Positions 20,558-31,826 of a DNA stretch of 64,000 bases are shown piece by piece. Numbering within the stretch: the first letter of the stretch is position 1; each line of letters opens with the position of its first letter. The position numbers and the translations under genes were made by a program. The notes under the pieces were generated by a model. The model was not told the origin of the DNA. It did no database searches and saw only the letters and a program-made list of their open reading frames with translations. This DNA comes from Glebionis coronaria (taxonomy: Eukaryota; Streptophyta; Magnoliopsida; Asterales; Asteraceae), in contig CM046881.1 of the NCBI GenBank assembly GCA_025667525.1, forward strand, positions 500,733,627-500,797,626. The letters run 5' to 3'.

Positions 20558-21993
20558 TCTTTGCCCAAAACCGTACCAATAGCAAAGTCGCTAGCATCGC
20601 ACATCAATTCAAAAGGAAGCTCCCAATTAGGGGTAACCAAGACCGGTGCCTTAGTTAGCTTATCCTTAAGAAGATTGAAGGCTTCAATACACTCTTTAGA
20701 AAAGATAAAAGGAGTATCTTTTTCCAAGAGGTGGGTCATCGGGCGAGCGATTTTAGAGAAATCCTGAATGAATCGACGATAGAAGCCCGCATGACCCAGA
20801 AAACTTCTCACACCCTTCACGGTTGAAGGTGGAGGTAATTTGGCTATGACATCTACTTTAGCACGGTCGACTTCAAGACCGGCTTTAGAGATTTTGTGTC
20901 CTAGCACAATGCCTTCTTTTACCATAAAATGGCATTTTTCCCAATCCAGAACAAGGCGAGTGTCTTCGCACCGCTTAAGCATACGTTCCAAATTGGCAAG
21001 GCAAGAAGAGAAGGAATCCCCAAAGACCGAGAAATCATCCATGAAGACTTCCATGGTTTGCTCAACCATGTCATGGAAGATAGCCAACATGCACCTTTGG
21101 AAAGTCCCGGGGGCATTGCATAAGCCAAAAGGCATTCTTTTGTAAGCAAATGTGCCATAGGGACAAGTGAATGTTTTTTTCTCTTGATCTTGGGGATCGA
21201 TGGGTATTTGGAAATAACCCGAGAAACCATCAAGAAAGCAGTAATATTCATTACCCGCTAAACGTTCAAGCATTTGGTCCATAAAAGGAAGAGGGAAATG
21301 ATCCTTTCTCGTGGCATCATTGAGTTTGCGGTAGTCTATACAAACTCTCCACCCAGTAACGAGACGTGTAGGAATCAACTCGTTGTTTGCATTGGGCACA
21401 ACGGTGATGCCGCCTTTCTTAGGCACACAATGGACTGGACTAACCCATGGTGAATCCGAAATAGGGTAAATCATACCCGCATCAAGAAGTTTGATAACCT
21501 CTTTTTTGATGACTTCATGGATTTTAGGATTCACCCTTCGTTGGCTTTGAATTGTGGGCTTAAATTCGTCCTTTATGAGAATTTTATGTGTGCAAAAGTG
21601 AGGATCAATTCCGCGAATATCGGAGATTGTCCAAGCGATAGCTCTTTTATGCTTCTTCAACACGGCGATAAGTCGGGCTTTTTCTTCTTCTTTCAGGTCC
21701 TTTGCGATGATGACCGGTAACTTCTCGTTGTCTTCAAGGAAAACGTACTCTAGATGAGGAGGTAGGTCCTTAAGCTTGAGAGTAGGAGGATCCTCAATAG
21801 ATGGTGTAACTAACGATGGATCATCATTAGTCACCTCTTTAGGAGAAGGAGGAGAGAACGGGTCTTCATTGAGAAGTCTCTCAATAGTACGAATGTCTTC
21901 ATCCCAATCGGTGGAAGAATTATCATACTTAATATCGAGAGGACCCAAGCTAGCTTCGAAATCATCCAAGTCAGTTTCTCCAAAAGGAGTCAA
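20554..21993 (-). CDS. Reverse transcriptase, gypsy element A
   Basis: 479 codons. After an acidic linker comes the gypsy reverse transcriptase: [65 protein letters not shown] and the active site [10 protein letters not shown], so the FxDD aspartates are intact. Then LGHKIS and [12 protein letters not shown], and the first RNase H Asp ([11 protein letters not shown]). It copies the element RNA into DNA. The frame is continuous upstream to the amber codon at 22111-22113 and in phase with the protease. The listed 5' boundary is a TTG, not a real start. The protein would normally be released from a Gag-Pol precursor. Confidence 0.93.
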   Translation of the reverse strand: MTPFGETDLDDFEASLGPLDIKYDNSSTDWDEDIRTIERLLNEDPFSPPSPKEVTNDDPSLVTPSIEDPPTLKLKDLPPHLEYVFLEDNEKLPVIIAKDLKEEEKARLIAVLKKHKRAIAWTISDIRGIDPHFCTHKILIKDEFKPTIQSQRRVNPKIHEVIKKEVIKLLDAGMIYPISDSPWVSPVHCVPKKGGITVVPNANNELIPTRLVTGWRVCIDYRKLNDATRKDHFPLPFMDQMLERLAGNEYYCFLDGFSGYFQIPIDPQDQEKKTFTCPYGTFAYKRMPFGLCNAPGTFQRCMLAIFHDMVEQTMEVFMDDFSVFGDSFSSCLANLERMLKRCEDTRLVLDWEKCHFMVKEGIVLGHKISKAGLEVDRAKVDVIAKLPPPSTVKGVRSFLGHAGFYRRFIQDFSKIARPMTHLLEKDTPFIFSKECIEAFNLLKDKLTKAPVLVTPNWELPFELMCDASDFAIGTVLGKE

Positions 21994-22110
21994 TGCCGGA
22001 GCAATTGAGGCAACGGTCTCAACATTGGGTAGAGAAGAAAGAGTAGTTTTGCAAGCATCATGAAAATGTTCTTCACAAGCCTCATCGAGAACATCAATAG
22101 CATTAACACT

Positions 22111-22965
22111 CTAATATGAATAAGGTTGCTTAGAAATTTTACCCATGTTGAAGACAATTTTATCGTCACCAACTCTCATGATTATTTCGCCCGCGGCTAC
22201 ATCAATGAGAGTGCGACCGGTCCTCAGGAATGGACGTCCAACGATTAATGGAACACGAGGATCCATCTCATAGTCAACGACAACAAAATACGCCGGGAAG
22301 GTGAATTTGTCAACGCCAACAAAGACATCTTCGGCTATCCCCACTGGATAAGCAACCGTACGGTTAGCTAATTCCAAAGTCATTTTGGTGGGGACTAGCT
22401 CGGGGAGAGATAATTGCTTCCAAACACTTAAAGGCATTAAGTTTATACTGGCACCTAGATCGGCTAGGGCCATGCAATTCTCTACTCCCGGGAAGTTGCA
22501 GGGAATCAAAAAGCGACCCGGATCACCAAGTTTGGTGGGCAATTTCCTTAAGAGCACTGCGGAGCAGTTCTCATTAAGTTGGGTCTGAGCCATGTCAAGA
22601 AGCTTCTCCTTCTCACTAAGAAGATCTTTAAACATTTTCGCGTATTTGGGCATGTGAGCGAGAGCCTCGGCAAAGGAGATGTTAAAATTCAATTGTTTAA
22701 ACATTTTAAGAAAGTTTAAAACTTGAATATCATCCTTGCTCTTTTGCTTCTCTTTCCTCAACCTTGAACGATAAGGTATATTAGATGAAGAAGAAGGCTT
22801 TAGGGGAGTAGGATCACTCACAACCATGGGTGGTGGGGAAATGGGGGTAGAAGGCAAAGGAGGTGGGGAAAGTTGCTCTTTTTCCTTGTTCACAATCACG
22901 GGTGGAGGTGTAGGAAGCTCGGGTTCCGTATAACCTTTTCCACTATGAGTGGTGATTGCTTTCAT
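22111..22965 (-). CDS. Aspartic protease region, gypsy element A
   Basis: 284 codons: a Pro-rich linker (MKAITTHSGKGY, then poly-Pro), a Gag-like stretch FKQLNFNISFAEALAHMP.YAKMFKDL, then the retroviral-type aspartic protease with the active site ALADLGASINLMP (the Asp present, DLG in place of DTG/DSG), and IVGRPFLRTGRTLIDV, the second half of the fold. It cleaves the Gag-Pol precursor. The frame ends at TAG (22111-22113) directly before the reverse transcriptase in the same phase; CAG to TAG would explain it. The N-terminal end is joined to gag through a frameshift near 23040. Confidence 0.9.
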   Translation of the reverse strand: MKAITTHSGKGYTEPELPTPPPVIVNKEKEQLSPPPLPSTPISPPPMVVSDPTPLKPSSSSNIPYRSRLRKEKQKSKDDIQVLNFLKMFKQLNFNISFAEALAHMPKYAKMFKDLLSEKEKLLDMAQTQLNENCSAVLLRKLPTKLGDPGRFLIPCNFPGVENCMALADLGASINLMPLSVWKQLSLPELVPTKMTLELANRTVAYPVGIAEDVFVGVDKFTFPAYFVVVDYEMDPRVPLIVGRPFLRTGRTLIDVAAGEIIMRVGDDKIVFNMGKISKQPYSY

Positions 22966-24518
22966 CTCCCCTCTTGGATTCGCAACGGTGTTACTCGGAA
23001 GAGTACCCGAAGAAGAGGGTTGATTTGGATGAGCGAACCGATCATATCACGTATGTTAAGCGCTTGAGTGCTGAAAGAGTCTCTGATGTCTGCACGAATT
23101 TCATTGCTTTGTTTTGCCATGTCATTCCTTAGCTCGGCTCGAATATCGTTCCCTTGTTTCGCCATTTCGCCCTTCAAGTTGATGAATTGACTCTGAAGAT
23201 TCGTCACCATCTCTCGATTAGTCTTCATGAACGTTTCGACATCTGGATTCAATGCCATCGGTTGATTGAGAGGTGGAGCTTGGTAAGCTTGAGAATTTCC
23301 TTGAGTTGGGTATGGGTTTCTTTGGGATGTATATTGATTGGTAGCACGAGGTTGGGATTGGTTGTTTCGGTTATAGCTTTGTTGTTGGTTTTGGTTTGGA
23401 GGAGGGAAACCGGGTGGAGCAAGATAGTTGTTTGAACGATAACTTAGCAAGCTACGGTCTCCTTGAGGACGAGCTTGATAGCCTCCCGTGGGATAAGTAC
23501 CGTATGCCGCGTTAACGTTTTCAGGAAAATTGCCTTGGGTAGAAGGACAATCATTGTAAGAATGAGGACCACCACATGTGTCACAAGAAATAGCAACGGC
23601 TTTAGCTTGTTGAAAGTGGTTTGTGGCCATGGTCATGAAATTCTTGTTCATCTCAGCGAGTTGTCGAGAGATTTCAGTCATCTCGGGATTGGAAGTAGTA
23701 GAATAAACATTGACTCTCGGGTTAGATCTTGAGGATGCGGATGAATCCCAATTCTTGTGGTGAGTAGTCATGTTTTCAATCAACTCTCTACACTCCTCCG
23801 GTCTCCTTTTCATAAAAGTACCACCGGCGGCGGCATTGATCGTGTCACGATCACGAAAAGTAAGACCATTGTAGAAAGTATCAATGAGAGTGACGGGGAG
23901 CATGTTGTGATTTGGACAACGGTCGATCAAATCATTGTATCGTTCCCAAGCATCGAAGAGCGATTCATCATTGTCTTGCATGAATCCACTAATTTGGTTA
24001 CGAAGGCTTGTGACCATGGATGGTGGGAAGTAGCGCGACAAAAAGCGTTGAGTCATGTCATTCCAAGTATAAATAGAATTCTTTGGGAGACGGTCAAACC
24101 ATTTTTCGGCATGGTGAGAAAGCGAGTGGGGAAATAGTTGGAGGCGAAGGTCATCCATAGAAACACCGGGGGACTTCATGCTTTGGGTGATGGTAATGAA
24201 TTTGTCGAGGTGTTTGTTGGCATCATCATCCGGAATTCCGCGAAATGGGTTAGTTTGCACTTGTTGGATCATGTGATGCTTCAACGAAAACTCCTGAGCC
24301 GTGACGTGCATCGGCGCAATCGGGCCTCCGCGTCCGTTCATGGTGGGTTGACACAATTCCTCCATTGGTCGTAAATCAGGTAGGGGGACATTGTTGTTGT
24401 TATTGTTGTTGTTATTCAAATTGGGTAGAGGTGGGTTATTATTGTTGTTATTAACACCAGCCATATCTAGATCTTCACGAGTCTCGGGCTCAGAATAGTT
24501 CGAAGATCTAGTACGCAT
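22962..24518 (-). CDS. Gag, gypsy element A
   Basis: Chosen start ATG 24518 (MRTRSSNYSEPE), because the frame upstream is Lys/Phe-rich leader. Asn-rich stretches (two runs of 6-9 Asn) come first. The retrotransposon gag domain follows: NPFRGIPDDDANKHLDKFI, EKWFDRLPKNSIYTWNDM, FLSRYFPPSM, IDTFYNGL..RDTINAAAGGTF, ECRELIENM. Then a modified zinc knuckle CDTCGGPHSYNDC and a Gln/Asn/Pro-rich tail. The end contains repeated KGEMAKQGNDIRAE-type coiled-coil units. A one-base shift near 23040 diverts the last 27 codons; in the other frame the text continues into the protease. Gag builds the cytoplasmic particle. Confidence 0.9.
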   Translation of the reverse strand: MRTRSSNYSEPETREDLDMAGVNNNNNNPPLPNLNNNNNNNNNVPLPDLRPMEELCQPTMNGRGGPIAPMHVTAQEFSLKHHMIQQVQTNPFRGIPDDDANKHLDKFITITQSMKSPGVSMDDLRLQLFPHSLSHHAEKWFDRLPKNSIYTWNDMTQRFLSRYFPPSMVTSLRNQISGFMQDNDESLFDAWERYNDLIDRCPNHNMLPVTLIDTFYNGLTFRDRDTINAAAGGTFMKRRPEECRELIENMTTHHKNWDSSASSRSNPRVNVYSTTSNPEMTEISRQLAEMNKNFMTMATNHFQQAKAVAISCDTCGGPHSYNDCPSTQGNFPENVNAAYGTYPTGGYQARPQGDRSLLSYRSNNYLAPPGFPPPNQNQQQSYNRNNQSQPRATNQYTSQRNPYPTQGNSQAYQAPPLNQPMALNPDVETFMKTNREMVTNLQSQFINLKGEMAKQGNDIRAELRNDMAKQSNEIRADIRDSFSTQALNIRDMIGSLIQINPLLRVLFRVTPLRIQEGR

Positions 24519-24750
24519 ACACCTGCAGAAGAAAAATACAAAGAGAGAATATCTATATAATCTTTTTGGTGCAAAACCTTTTGAAAAGAATTGCTTTTTA
24601 TGATTTTTTTTAATGTTTTTGTATTTTTGAAGAGTTTTATATTTTTTATGGATTTTGAAAATTTTTGAAGCAAGGAAAATAACGTTCAAAGAACGGATCC
24701 CAAAATTCAATGCGTCTCTCACTAGAAACCGTTAATCTTAACGAAAAGAG

Positions 24751-24765
24751 CCGGCAGCGGCGCCA
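24751..24765 (-). other. Primer binding site, tRNA-Asp type
   Basis: The minus strand reads TGGCGCCGCTGCCGG two bases after the end of the 5' LTR. It matches the plant tRNA-Asp 3' end used by Athila/Tat elements except for one T-to-C change (GCTGCC instead of GTTGCC). The gypsy element at 60.8 kb has the same variant. Confidence 0.9.
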
Positions 24766-25017
24766 TTTAATACTTGAATTTTACCCCTTGTATAAAATCT
24801 TATCGTCCGAATCTCTTCGAATTGATTACCGGTCTAAAGTGTGAGAATGGTTTGGTTGATTATCTATTTTAAACTAATAGCAAATAAGTAAGTGTCGTTG
24901 AGTAAAGTAGAAGTATATTAAAATTAAATGCTTGAAAAACTTAAAGACAAGATTAGGAAAATTACTAGAACACTTAATAAAACTAACACTTGGAAACTTT
25001 ATAAAAAACAAGAACTA

Positions 25018-25530
25018 AAACCATTGGAATATTCAAAAGGAAGACTGATCGGAATATGCTATCGGAAAGTAAGATCGGAATATTCGAAACAATCACTGAT
25101 CGGAATATGCTAAGAAGGCTGCAATCGGAATGTTGGAAATGAGCCTCAATCTGAATGATTTTAAAACTAAACCAATCGGAATATTGGTAGTAAGCCCACA
25201 ATCGGAATAAGCCAACCATCGCAATCGGAATGTTTAACAAAGGGTGCAATCGGAATATAATAAATGACTCAGATCGGAATAATCGAACTTGGCCCAATCG
25301 GAATATCCACAAATCACAAATCGGAATATAGCAAAAATCATGTAATTGGAATAAGGCAAAACAAGCCAAATCGGAATATGGTAAACCCTATTCCGATTAA
25401 CAGGATCGGAATGTTAAGGTGCAAATCGGAATGACCCAAAACCCTTTTCCGATCTATGTGATCGGAATGAGGAGGGAAGTTGGTGGTCGGAATGTAGCGA
25501 TCGGAAAGGGGTTTAGACCCTTTCCGATTT
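25018..25530 (-). repeat. Array of ATTCCGAT words in the gypsy A LTR (5' copy)
   Basis: The counterpart of 4940-5450 with scattered point changes. The block shared with copia-like element 2 is at 25438-25453. The open frame 24983-25369 on the minus strand is produced by the repeats (recurrent IFR, NIP motifs) and is not a gene. Confidence 0.8.
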
Positions 25531-26066
25531 AGGTGGGATTCGAAAATAAGCCAAGGAATAAGCTATTTTGATAAGCTTACTCCAAGACTAGCACGAATCA
25601 AAAGTGAAATATACTAAATAAGCACAATCAACAACTTATCCAAACATAAAATAAGCAAACCTTTAAATCAAATCATAAAAAGATGAACTTTTTAAGAAAA
25701 CATTTAAAAGTAAATAAGCTAAAAGAAACGAATAAGCCAATAAGCATAAGGAACTTAAAGCTCAATCGAATGAAAGCTTATGTAGGAACAAAAAGATTAA
25801 CTTTTTAAGCACAAAAACATCAAGATCAACACGGATTTAATGTATACGCACCAAAGTTAATCTAAAATCTAAGAAAGGTAGAAGGAGATTAAAGATTAAA
25901 AGCTTAAACTTAAACTTTATTAATGAAATCAACAATACAAAAGGACTTAATCTTGAAAGATTAAGAGAAGAAAGATGAAAACTTAGTGAGAGAAAGTGGA
26001 GAACTTTCTCTCTCTAAAAACTAGAAAGAAAAGTGAAAAATGAAAACTTAAACTAAAAACTAACTT

Positions 26067-26099
26067 CCCTCCTAATGTGTATTAGGAGGGTATTTATAG
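26067..26099 (-). promoter_or_regulatory. TATA box plus abutting hairpin of gypsy A (5' LTR)
   Basis: CTATAAATA (minus strand, 26099-26091) directly followed by the CCCTCCTAAT..ATTAGGAGGG inverted repeat (26090-26067). This copy would drive the full-length gypsy transcript toward lower coordinates. Confidence 0.75.
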
Positions 26100-26531
26100 G
26101 GACAATGGAGGGAGTGCATGTGTTGCATCTTCTTTCTTTCTTCACGTCTTCTCGACTCGATTTAATTCTTTGTCTTTTCTCGACGTCGTCTCGGGATTTG
26201 AACTTGTCTTGTTAATTTTCTTCTTTAATTTAGACTTGAGTTCTTCGACTTCATTAAACTTCCGTCTTTAGACTTTTTTTCTTCGATAAATCTTCAGAAT
26301 AGGCCTTGGACTTCCGTTATTTTTGCACTCTTGATCTTTTGACTTCGTCTTTTCCCGTTTTCTTTGATAAAAGCCCGTGTTTTCTTCCTTTTTAATCTTT
26401 TGGTCCCAAAACACAATAAAAACACAAACCACGCATAATTCCGACTTTTATGACATAAAATACACGTTTTGGTCTTGTTATTATAGGAAATAAGTGGTAA
26501 AAGGATAAGTGTTTTCACACTTATTAACCCG

Positions 26532-28213
26532 TATGCACTAAATTTATTTTATTCGTTAAATCGATTATATTTGATTAAAACACATATGAAAGCTAAATTT
26601 CATTAAGCAACCATCCGGACATAAGATTCCTACGAATCTCCAACACACACATCGTTGGTTAACTAACTTAGTGTATTTTCCAAATGTGAATCACATCTTC
26701 TTTTTCCTTGATATTCGCAGTTGGAGAGTTGCTCAAACCTGTTCTCTCCAATCTCAACTGCATTATAAGAGTTAATCAAACTCTTATCGCCATATACATG
26801 ACATGATACTGAAGTGCAAATGAACCATTAGCTATGGTTGGATTCCATTATGGCCTCAGTTTTCATGTCATTTAGACCATATAACTCATAGTTATGGCAC
26901 AACAAGTTTCTGAATGCTTCAAAGTATCTACCGTACAAGTAAGTATCGGTCTCCCTTTTGATGTCACTCGTGACATTCTGAATGTTATTAAGAGGTCCCA
27001 TGACTTAGTTGACACTAATTTCGGTACTATTAACAACATGTTAAATCACATAGTGTTTCTTAACCAAAAGCGAATTACATCGACTTTTGTTTTAAACGCA
27101 AACGTTTTGTAAGATCCGTTTTACAAAACCCACTTTAAAGGAAGTCTTTCGACTAAACAATTAAAGGAAATATCAGCTATAACATAATATTTTTACCAAA
27201 AAACACATATGTAATATTATGTTGTCAATCTTCATTCAGAAGATCTTAACTTCACATGATCTATTTTTACAATGAAACTTAACAAGGTTTCAGTAAATCC
27301 ATTCTACTAAAGAAACTCCACAAGGTTTCTATAGATTTACCTTTAAACTCAACAAGGTTTCTATAGATATATCTATAAACTCAACAAGGTTTCAAGAATT
27401 ATATCTGGTTTATAGTTAAACTCGGCCCAATTTTTACAATGAATTACACAAGTCAAACAAACTCTTCCACTAATTTAATAAAAATAGTGTATGTAATCTG
27501 ATATATAATGATAACTCATACCATTGTCAACATCTTGTTTCAAAAAAAATTCTTCTTGATTTCATTGTACACGTTTCAAAAGTCTAATAAAATAAGATCT
27601 TGCACTTTATGAGATCAATGAATACGTTCTAATAATCTCATAAAATAGCAACTTATCTTTTATGAGATTTGTGTCAAAGAAACTCCACTTGATTTCAATG
27701 ATTCTAAATTCACCATGATTCCAATCATGCTGTAACTAGTGCCCAATTACATTTACAAGATTCACTAGATTCACAATTGTATTACCACAAGTAAAGTTGT
27801 CAATATTCTAACGGAATACAGTTAAGAACTATTAAAACAATTTGTTATCTAATAAACTCGACATGGTTTATACAAACTTGTACCAAATCTGATTCAAAGA
27901 AACTCAATCGTGGCTTTATTAAATCTAGGTTAAAACTATAACATATGTAATAAACAACTAAACGATCAGTTTGAAAATAGACTCATCATGATTTGAACAC
28001 AAACTAATACGATAAACTATTTTTTAAAAATCGTTTATAGATCTGTAACACCAGATCTGTTAATTAAAATTCTGTTTACGTGAAAACTGATTTCCCAAAG
28101 AAACACAATCTTGGTTTCCAGAGAATACAGTTTGTATAAAAATTTGTTAATTAAATTAATATGATTTTAGCAAAAAAGTGTTTAATTCTGTTACACATAA
28201 TCTGTTTTAAGAC
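26532..28213 (-). pseudogene. Decayed copia gag/protease part of copia element 1
   Basis: The 5' half of the interior of copia element 1. At about 26590-26660 the minus strand reads LEIRRNLMSGWLLNE, the conserved stretch before the copia integrase zinc finger, and the sentence continues at 4641 on the other side of the gypsy insertion. Upstream, gag and protease are no longer readable, and no primer site is recognisable next to the 5' LTR. The plus-strand frame 26894-27112 is antisense to this and has no domain. Confidence 0.7.
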
Positions 28214-28904
28214 TGTAGGGAAACTATAACACTTTTATTTATAAATCAAATAAATAAAATTAATTAAATTAACATAAACTAAATAACAGAATATAAATAA
28301 CAGAAAAACAAACACAAACATAATTATAAACGATAATTAAATAAAACAAACTAAAGAAAAGTCTTACTAAATCACTAGCAAATCGAGATACGTGTTATAC
28401 ACGCTTAACACTAAAGAGCTGAGGCACGTGTTTGACACGCTTCCCTTAAAACAGATTCGCCGTCTGTTTTCCAGGGTACAACAGCCGAAACAGTAAGTTG
28501 CACTGTCGAACTTAACAAAGCTGCCAGGAATTTCACCTTTACAGATGCGTACTCCATATGTTGGAATCAATAATAATACTTATTGATTTGATGTGTGAAA
28601 AAGCTATGGAATTAGGCCTGTATTTATACACAATAGACTCCCTTCCAGTTTACTCATCCCACCGATGTGGGACAAAAAATAAACTATTTTTCTTCTTTAA
28701 GCATGGTACCAAATGCCTAACTTTGAGACACGATATCTCATTCACATCACCTTCATTTTGGACACATAAAAGCTCATTGCGAAGCTCTCTTCAACAAGAA
28801 CGCGAACCTATAAAGTATCACTAATATATATAATACATACATATACATAATTATGTTCAAAATTGATAAAAAGTTATTTTGCCAACAATATTTATTTTTC
28901 AACA
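28214..28904 (-). repeat. 5' LTR of copia element 1
   Basis: 691 bp, TG..CA on the plus strand, followed by the target duplication gctaa (28905-28909). It differs from 786-1475 at roughly 40 positions by eye. The TATA box on the minus strand is GTATAAATA at 28629-28621. Confidence 0.9.
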
Positions 28905-28909
28905 GCTAA

Positions 28910-31800
28910 TTCTCATAATTGTTAAAAGGTAAAAAATATGTATGTATAAAGAAACATGCAATGTCATACTTTTTACATCAGTTTAGTCTAGCTTTGTCTA
29001 ACCCACTTAGAGCATATCAAATGACATGAATTTCGTTAAGCTTGTATTACTTCCGCACCTAGTTTTCAGTAAACTTACTTTTCATAAACTTTTACATCTA
29101 ATCATATAAATCTGCGATGTTCTAAAAAAAACCATCCACTTAATTAATTAATTCCAAAATATGCTGTTTGACATAGCCAATTATTTATATAGAACATGCT
29201 TTCATTTTATGGTTATAGCAGTCCAAGAAAAGCTTCTGATTCAAGATAGAATTAAGAACTGACAAAATAATGGTGACTTAGAAGTGTGTGTTTTGTAATA
29301 GGTGTGTAGACTCTAATGACCATTTATAAAATGGTTCAAGCCCGACTTGTAGTGATTATTTATTTTTGAGCAATAATAATCTTTTATACAGTAAAAGAAA
29401 TTAGATTTTTTAAGAATTTTATTAGAAAGTAAAGATTATAGAAAAAAATAATTGGACCAATCAAATTTTTTGATTTTGACAAATAAACAAAATCGAACGA
29501 TATAATTGGTAGAAAAACGTCAAAATTAAATTCAATTTAGTTAAATTAAAATTTTTGGTGGAGAAATTTGATGAAAACACACAAAAATATATGTGTCAAA
29601 TTTGTGAAAATAAAAACTTAAAAAAAGAGAAAAGGATTGATAAAACTTTATTTGTTTAATTTTAAATAAATTAGATAAACTTAATAACAAACTTATTTTC
29701 TAATATTTTTTACTAATAACTTTATAAAATAAATAAAATAGCCTCTTAAACTTATACCTTTTAGACTTTTTATTTTAAAAATACAAAGTTTATGTTATAT
29801 TAAAAAATTAATAAATCACATGATTATAAATATTCAAATAAAAACATAAATTATTGTCTATTTCTATTTTGTCATTTAACAAAGTCAAACAATGCAATTT
29901 ACGTAAATTATTATTAACACTAATATAAATATCAAAATGAGTGTCGGACCCTAAATATCGGTGTGACGTAAAAATAAATAGACGAGATGCTACATATTAC
30001 AACATATATTTTTTCAAAGATCGTTATTCGTTACTAAACACACAATGTCTAGAAAATAATTTGCTAACATTTCAGTTAAACAAATTCAAATTCTTTGTGC
30101 AACAAATATTTAAACAAAATATCAATTAATATTATCACATAATGCAAAATCATGTAAAACTTGTGGGCCAATGGGCATCGTAACTATTTAGGTATTAAAA
30201 TAATAATATTGTTTTATAAAATAATATTAAGCATTACAAAATTATGAATTTATAAATCATGTATACGTAAGGTTGATGTAAATGGTTTGTTGATTAATAA
30301 TTAAGATATAATTATTTAAAATAAAAATATCGAAAGTAAAATGAGTATAAAATTCGAAAAGTAAAAATTAATCTGAGTTTATATTAACTTACGGGGTGTA
30401 CATTAAAAGAATAACATAATTAAATATATAAACATTAGATGTTTTAAAAAATATATAATATACATAAAATCGAAATAAAAAAATTATTGCTTAATTTATT
30501 ATTTATATTCAAGTTCCGTACATACACGGATATTAAAACTATTATTATTCACACGTAAAAAAAACCGTTATCTTTCTCTTTCCCTAGCTTATACACACAA
30601 TGTTTTCTAGACTATCTAGCATCTCCGATGTAGATTTATTGTGATTCGGCATCCTACAGTTCACTTACCATTGCATGTGAGAAGTTTTAGAAGTTTATAT
30701 AAGAAGGTTTATGTGTAGAAATTAACCAAGGAATGAGAACAATATGCTTGTCCATTTCACATTTTAACTTATTATATATATAGACAATGTATATTTATGT
30801 GTTTTTTTTCCTTTTTTCGGGGGTTAACCATTTCACTTGATGAAATTTATTAAATTTCACATGTGCGCAATGGTAAATGAATTGTATAAACTCCAATCCA
30901 TCTAGTATGTCAACTCACCATAAACCCTTCTTATAAATCTCCGTTGGAGATGCTCTTACACTTCGTTAAGAATCCTGAACGCGCATTCTTGTATTTTAGA
31001 CTGCATTCGTTAAGGCAATGTTAAGGAAATATGCTCTTCTTCGTTAAGGAAATGTTATATTCTTTGTTTAGCACTTTTATGAAGCTTCAGTGATGTAAAT
31101 GTAACTGCTCTGTTGCCTCTGTAAAGATTAATTGGCCGTTATTTGAGGTACAAATAAGCACAACTTAGATGACACTTGTGAGGTATAGTTACAAAAAAAG
31201 GAATGGTTAACCAATCAAAATGAGTTTCGTTACTGTTGTTGAAGTTATATACATATACCTTTACCCAATATATACCTGATTTGATTAAATAAACCAAAAG
31301 TTGAATTTTTGGGTGAAAATATCCTCATTGAGTTTCATTTATGGAATTTTTCTTTAACGACGAGTTATTAGTTAGAGTTGTATATGTGGATTGTCAGGGA
31401 TAAACTGCAATACCTAATGAATAGAAGACATGTAGAGTATCATAGATTCACAGGTAACATACATATTTCAAGTAAGAAAACGAGATGAAATAGATTTGAA
31501 CCAGGTACTTAATCTTCAGAAATTAACACTTATAGGATAAGTACACAATTGCATAGTAAATACTCAATTAACAGACGATATATAATATCATACCGATCAC
31601 TGTCTTTTACATAATAAACCTCAAAATTTGCATTGAAGTGCACACAAATGTAAGCTTGCTCTCTTAGAAAAAAAAGGCAAGGTTGTACGTACCTAAAAAA
31701 TAAAATCCAAACCCCAAACCCGAACTGAACCAAAAAAAAAACAGTAACATGAAAGGAACACTTATTAAGCAGTTGGTCCAACACATCAAACTTTAAAGCA
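28910..31800. other. AT-rich intergenic DNA
   Basis: About 2.9 kb very rich in A and T, continuing the flank seen at 1-780. No open frame with a recognisable domain, no RNA gene seen. It holds a possible MITE (30618-30954). Confidence 0.6.
30618..30954. mobile_element. Possible MITE with AGCATCTCC ends
   Basis: The left end AGCATCTCCGATGTAGATTT and the reverse complement of the right end AGCATCTCCAACGGAGATTT agree at most positions. A second, inner inverted pair (TATAAGAAGGTTTATG near 30695 and its complement near 30920) supports a fold-back structure. No clear target duplication could be identified, so family and exact ends are open. Confidence 0.35.
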
Positions 31801-31826
31801 AGAACCACCACTTGATCATGATATAA

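Larger units (their letters stand above)
4642..26526 (-). mobile_element. Ty3/gypsy element A (tRNA-Asp primed, Athila/Tat-like), split by a nested insertion
   Basis: A gypsy retrotransposon on the minus strand inserted in copia element 1, with target duplication acccg (4637-4641 and 26527-26531). Without its own nested insertion it is about 11.5 kb: LTRs of about 1.8 kb, a tRNA-Asp primer site next to the 5' LTR, then gag, protease, reverse transcriptase, RNase H and integrase in the gypsy order, then 2 kb without a gene. The LTR ends are TAATA..TATTA, not TG..CA. Domain order and primer site fit the Athila/Tat branch; no envelope-like frame was found. Pol is broken by a few frameshifts and one amber codon, and the LTRs are very similar, so it is much younger than its host element. 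Confidence 0.92.
24768..26526 (-). repeat. 5' LTR of gypsy element A
   Basis: 1759 bp; plus-strand ends TAATACTTG and CACTTATTA, flanked on the right by acccg (26527-26531). It is uninterrupted and matches 4642-6251 plus 16642-16848. Two short deletions relative to the other LTR lie near 24841 and 24917. Confidence 0.92.
786..28904 (-). mobile_element. Ty1/copia element 1, split by a nested insertion
   Basis: An LTR retrotransposon on the minus strand. Both LTRs begin TG and end CA when read on the plus strand, and the insertion is bracketed by the 5-bp duplication gctaa (781-785 and 28905-28909). Without the nested insertion it is about 6.2 kb, the normal size for copia. Coding remnants in the order protease/integrase, reverse transcriptase, RNase H are readable on the minus strand, but stops and frameshifts are dense. 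The two LTRs differ at roughly 40 positions by eye, so this is the oldest layer of the nest. The gypsy element entered its pol region between 4641 and 26527. Confidence 0.9.

Noticed and set aside
20840..21145. Several plus-strand frames across reverse transcriptase (20495-22063)
   Set aside because: Antisense shadows of the intact minus-strand reverse transcriptase.
31530..31811. 93-codon minus-strand frame just after the CLE stop codon
   Set aside because: Begins from a non-ATG codon, no domain; most likely 3' untranslated sequence of the CLE transcript.
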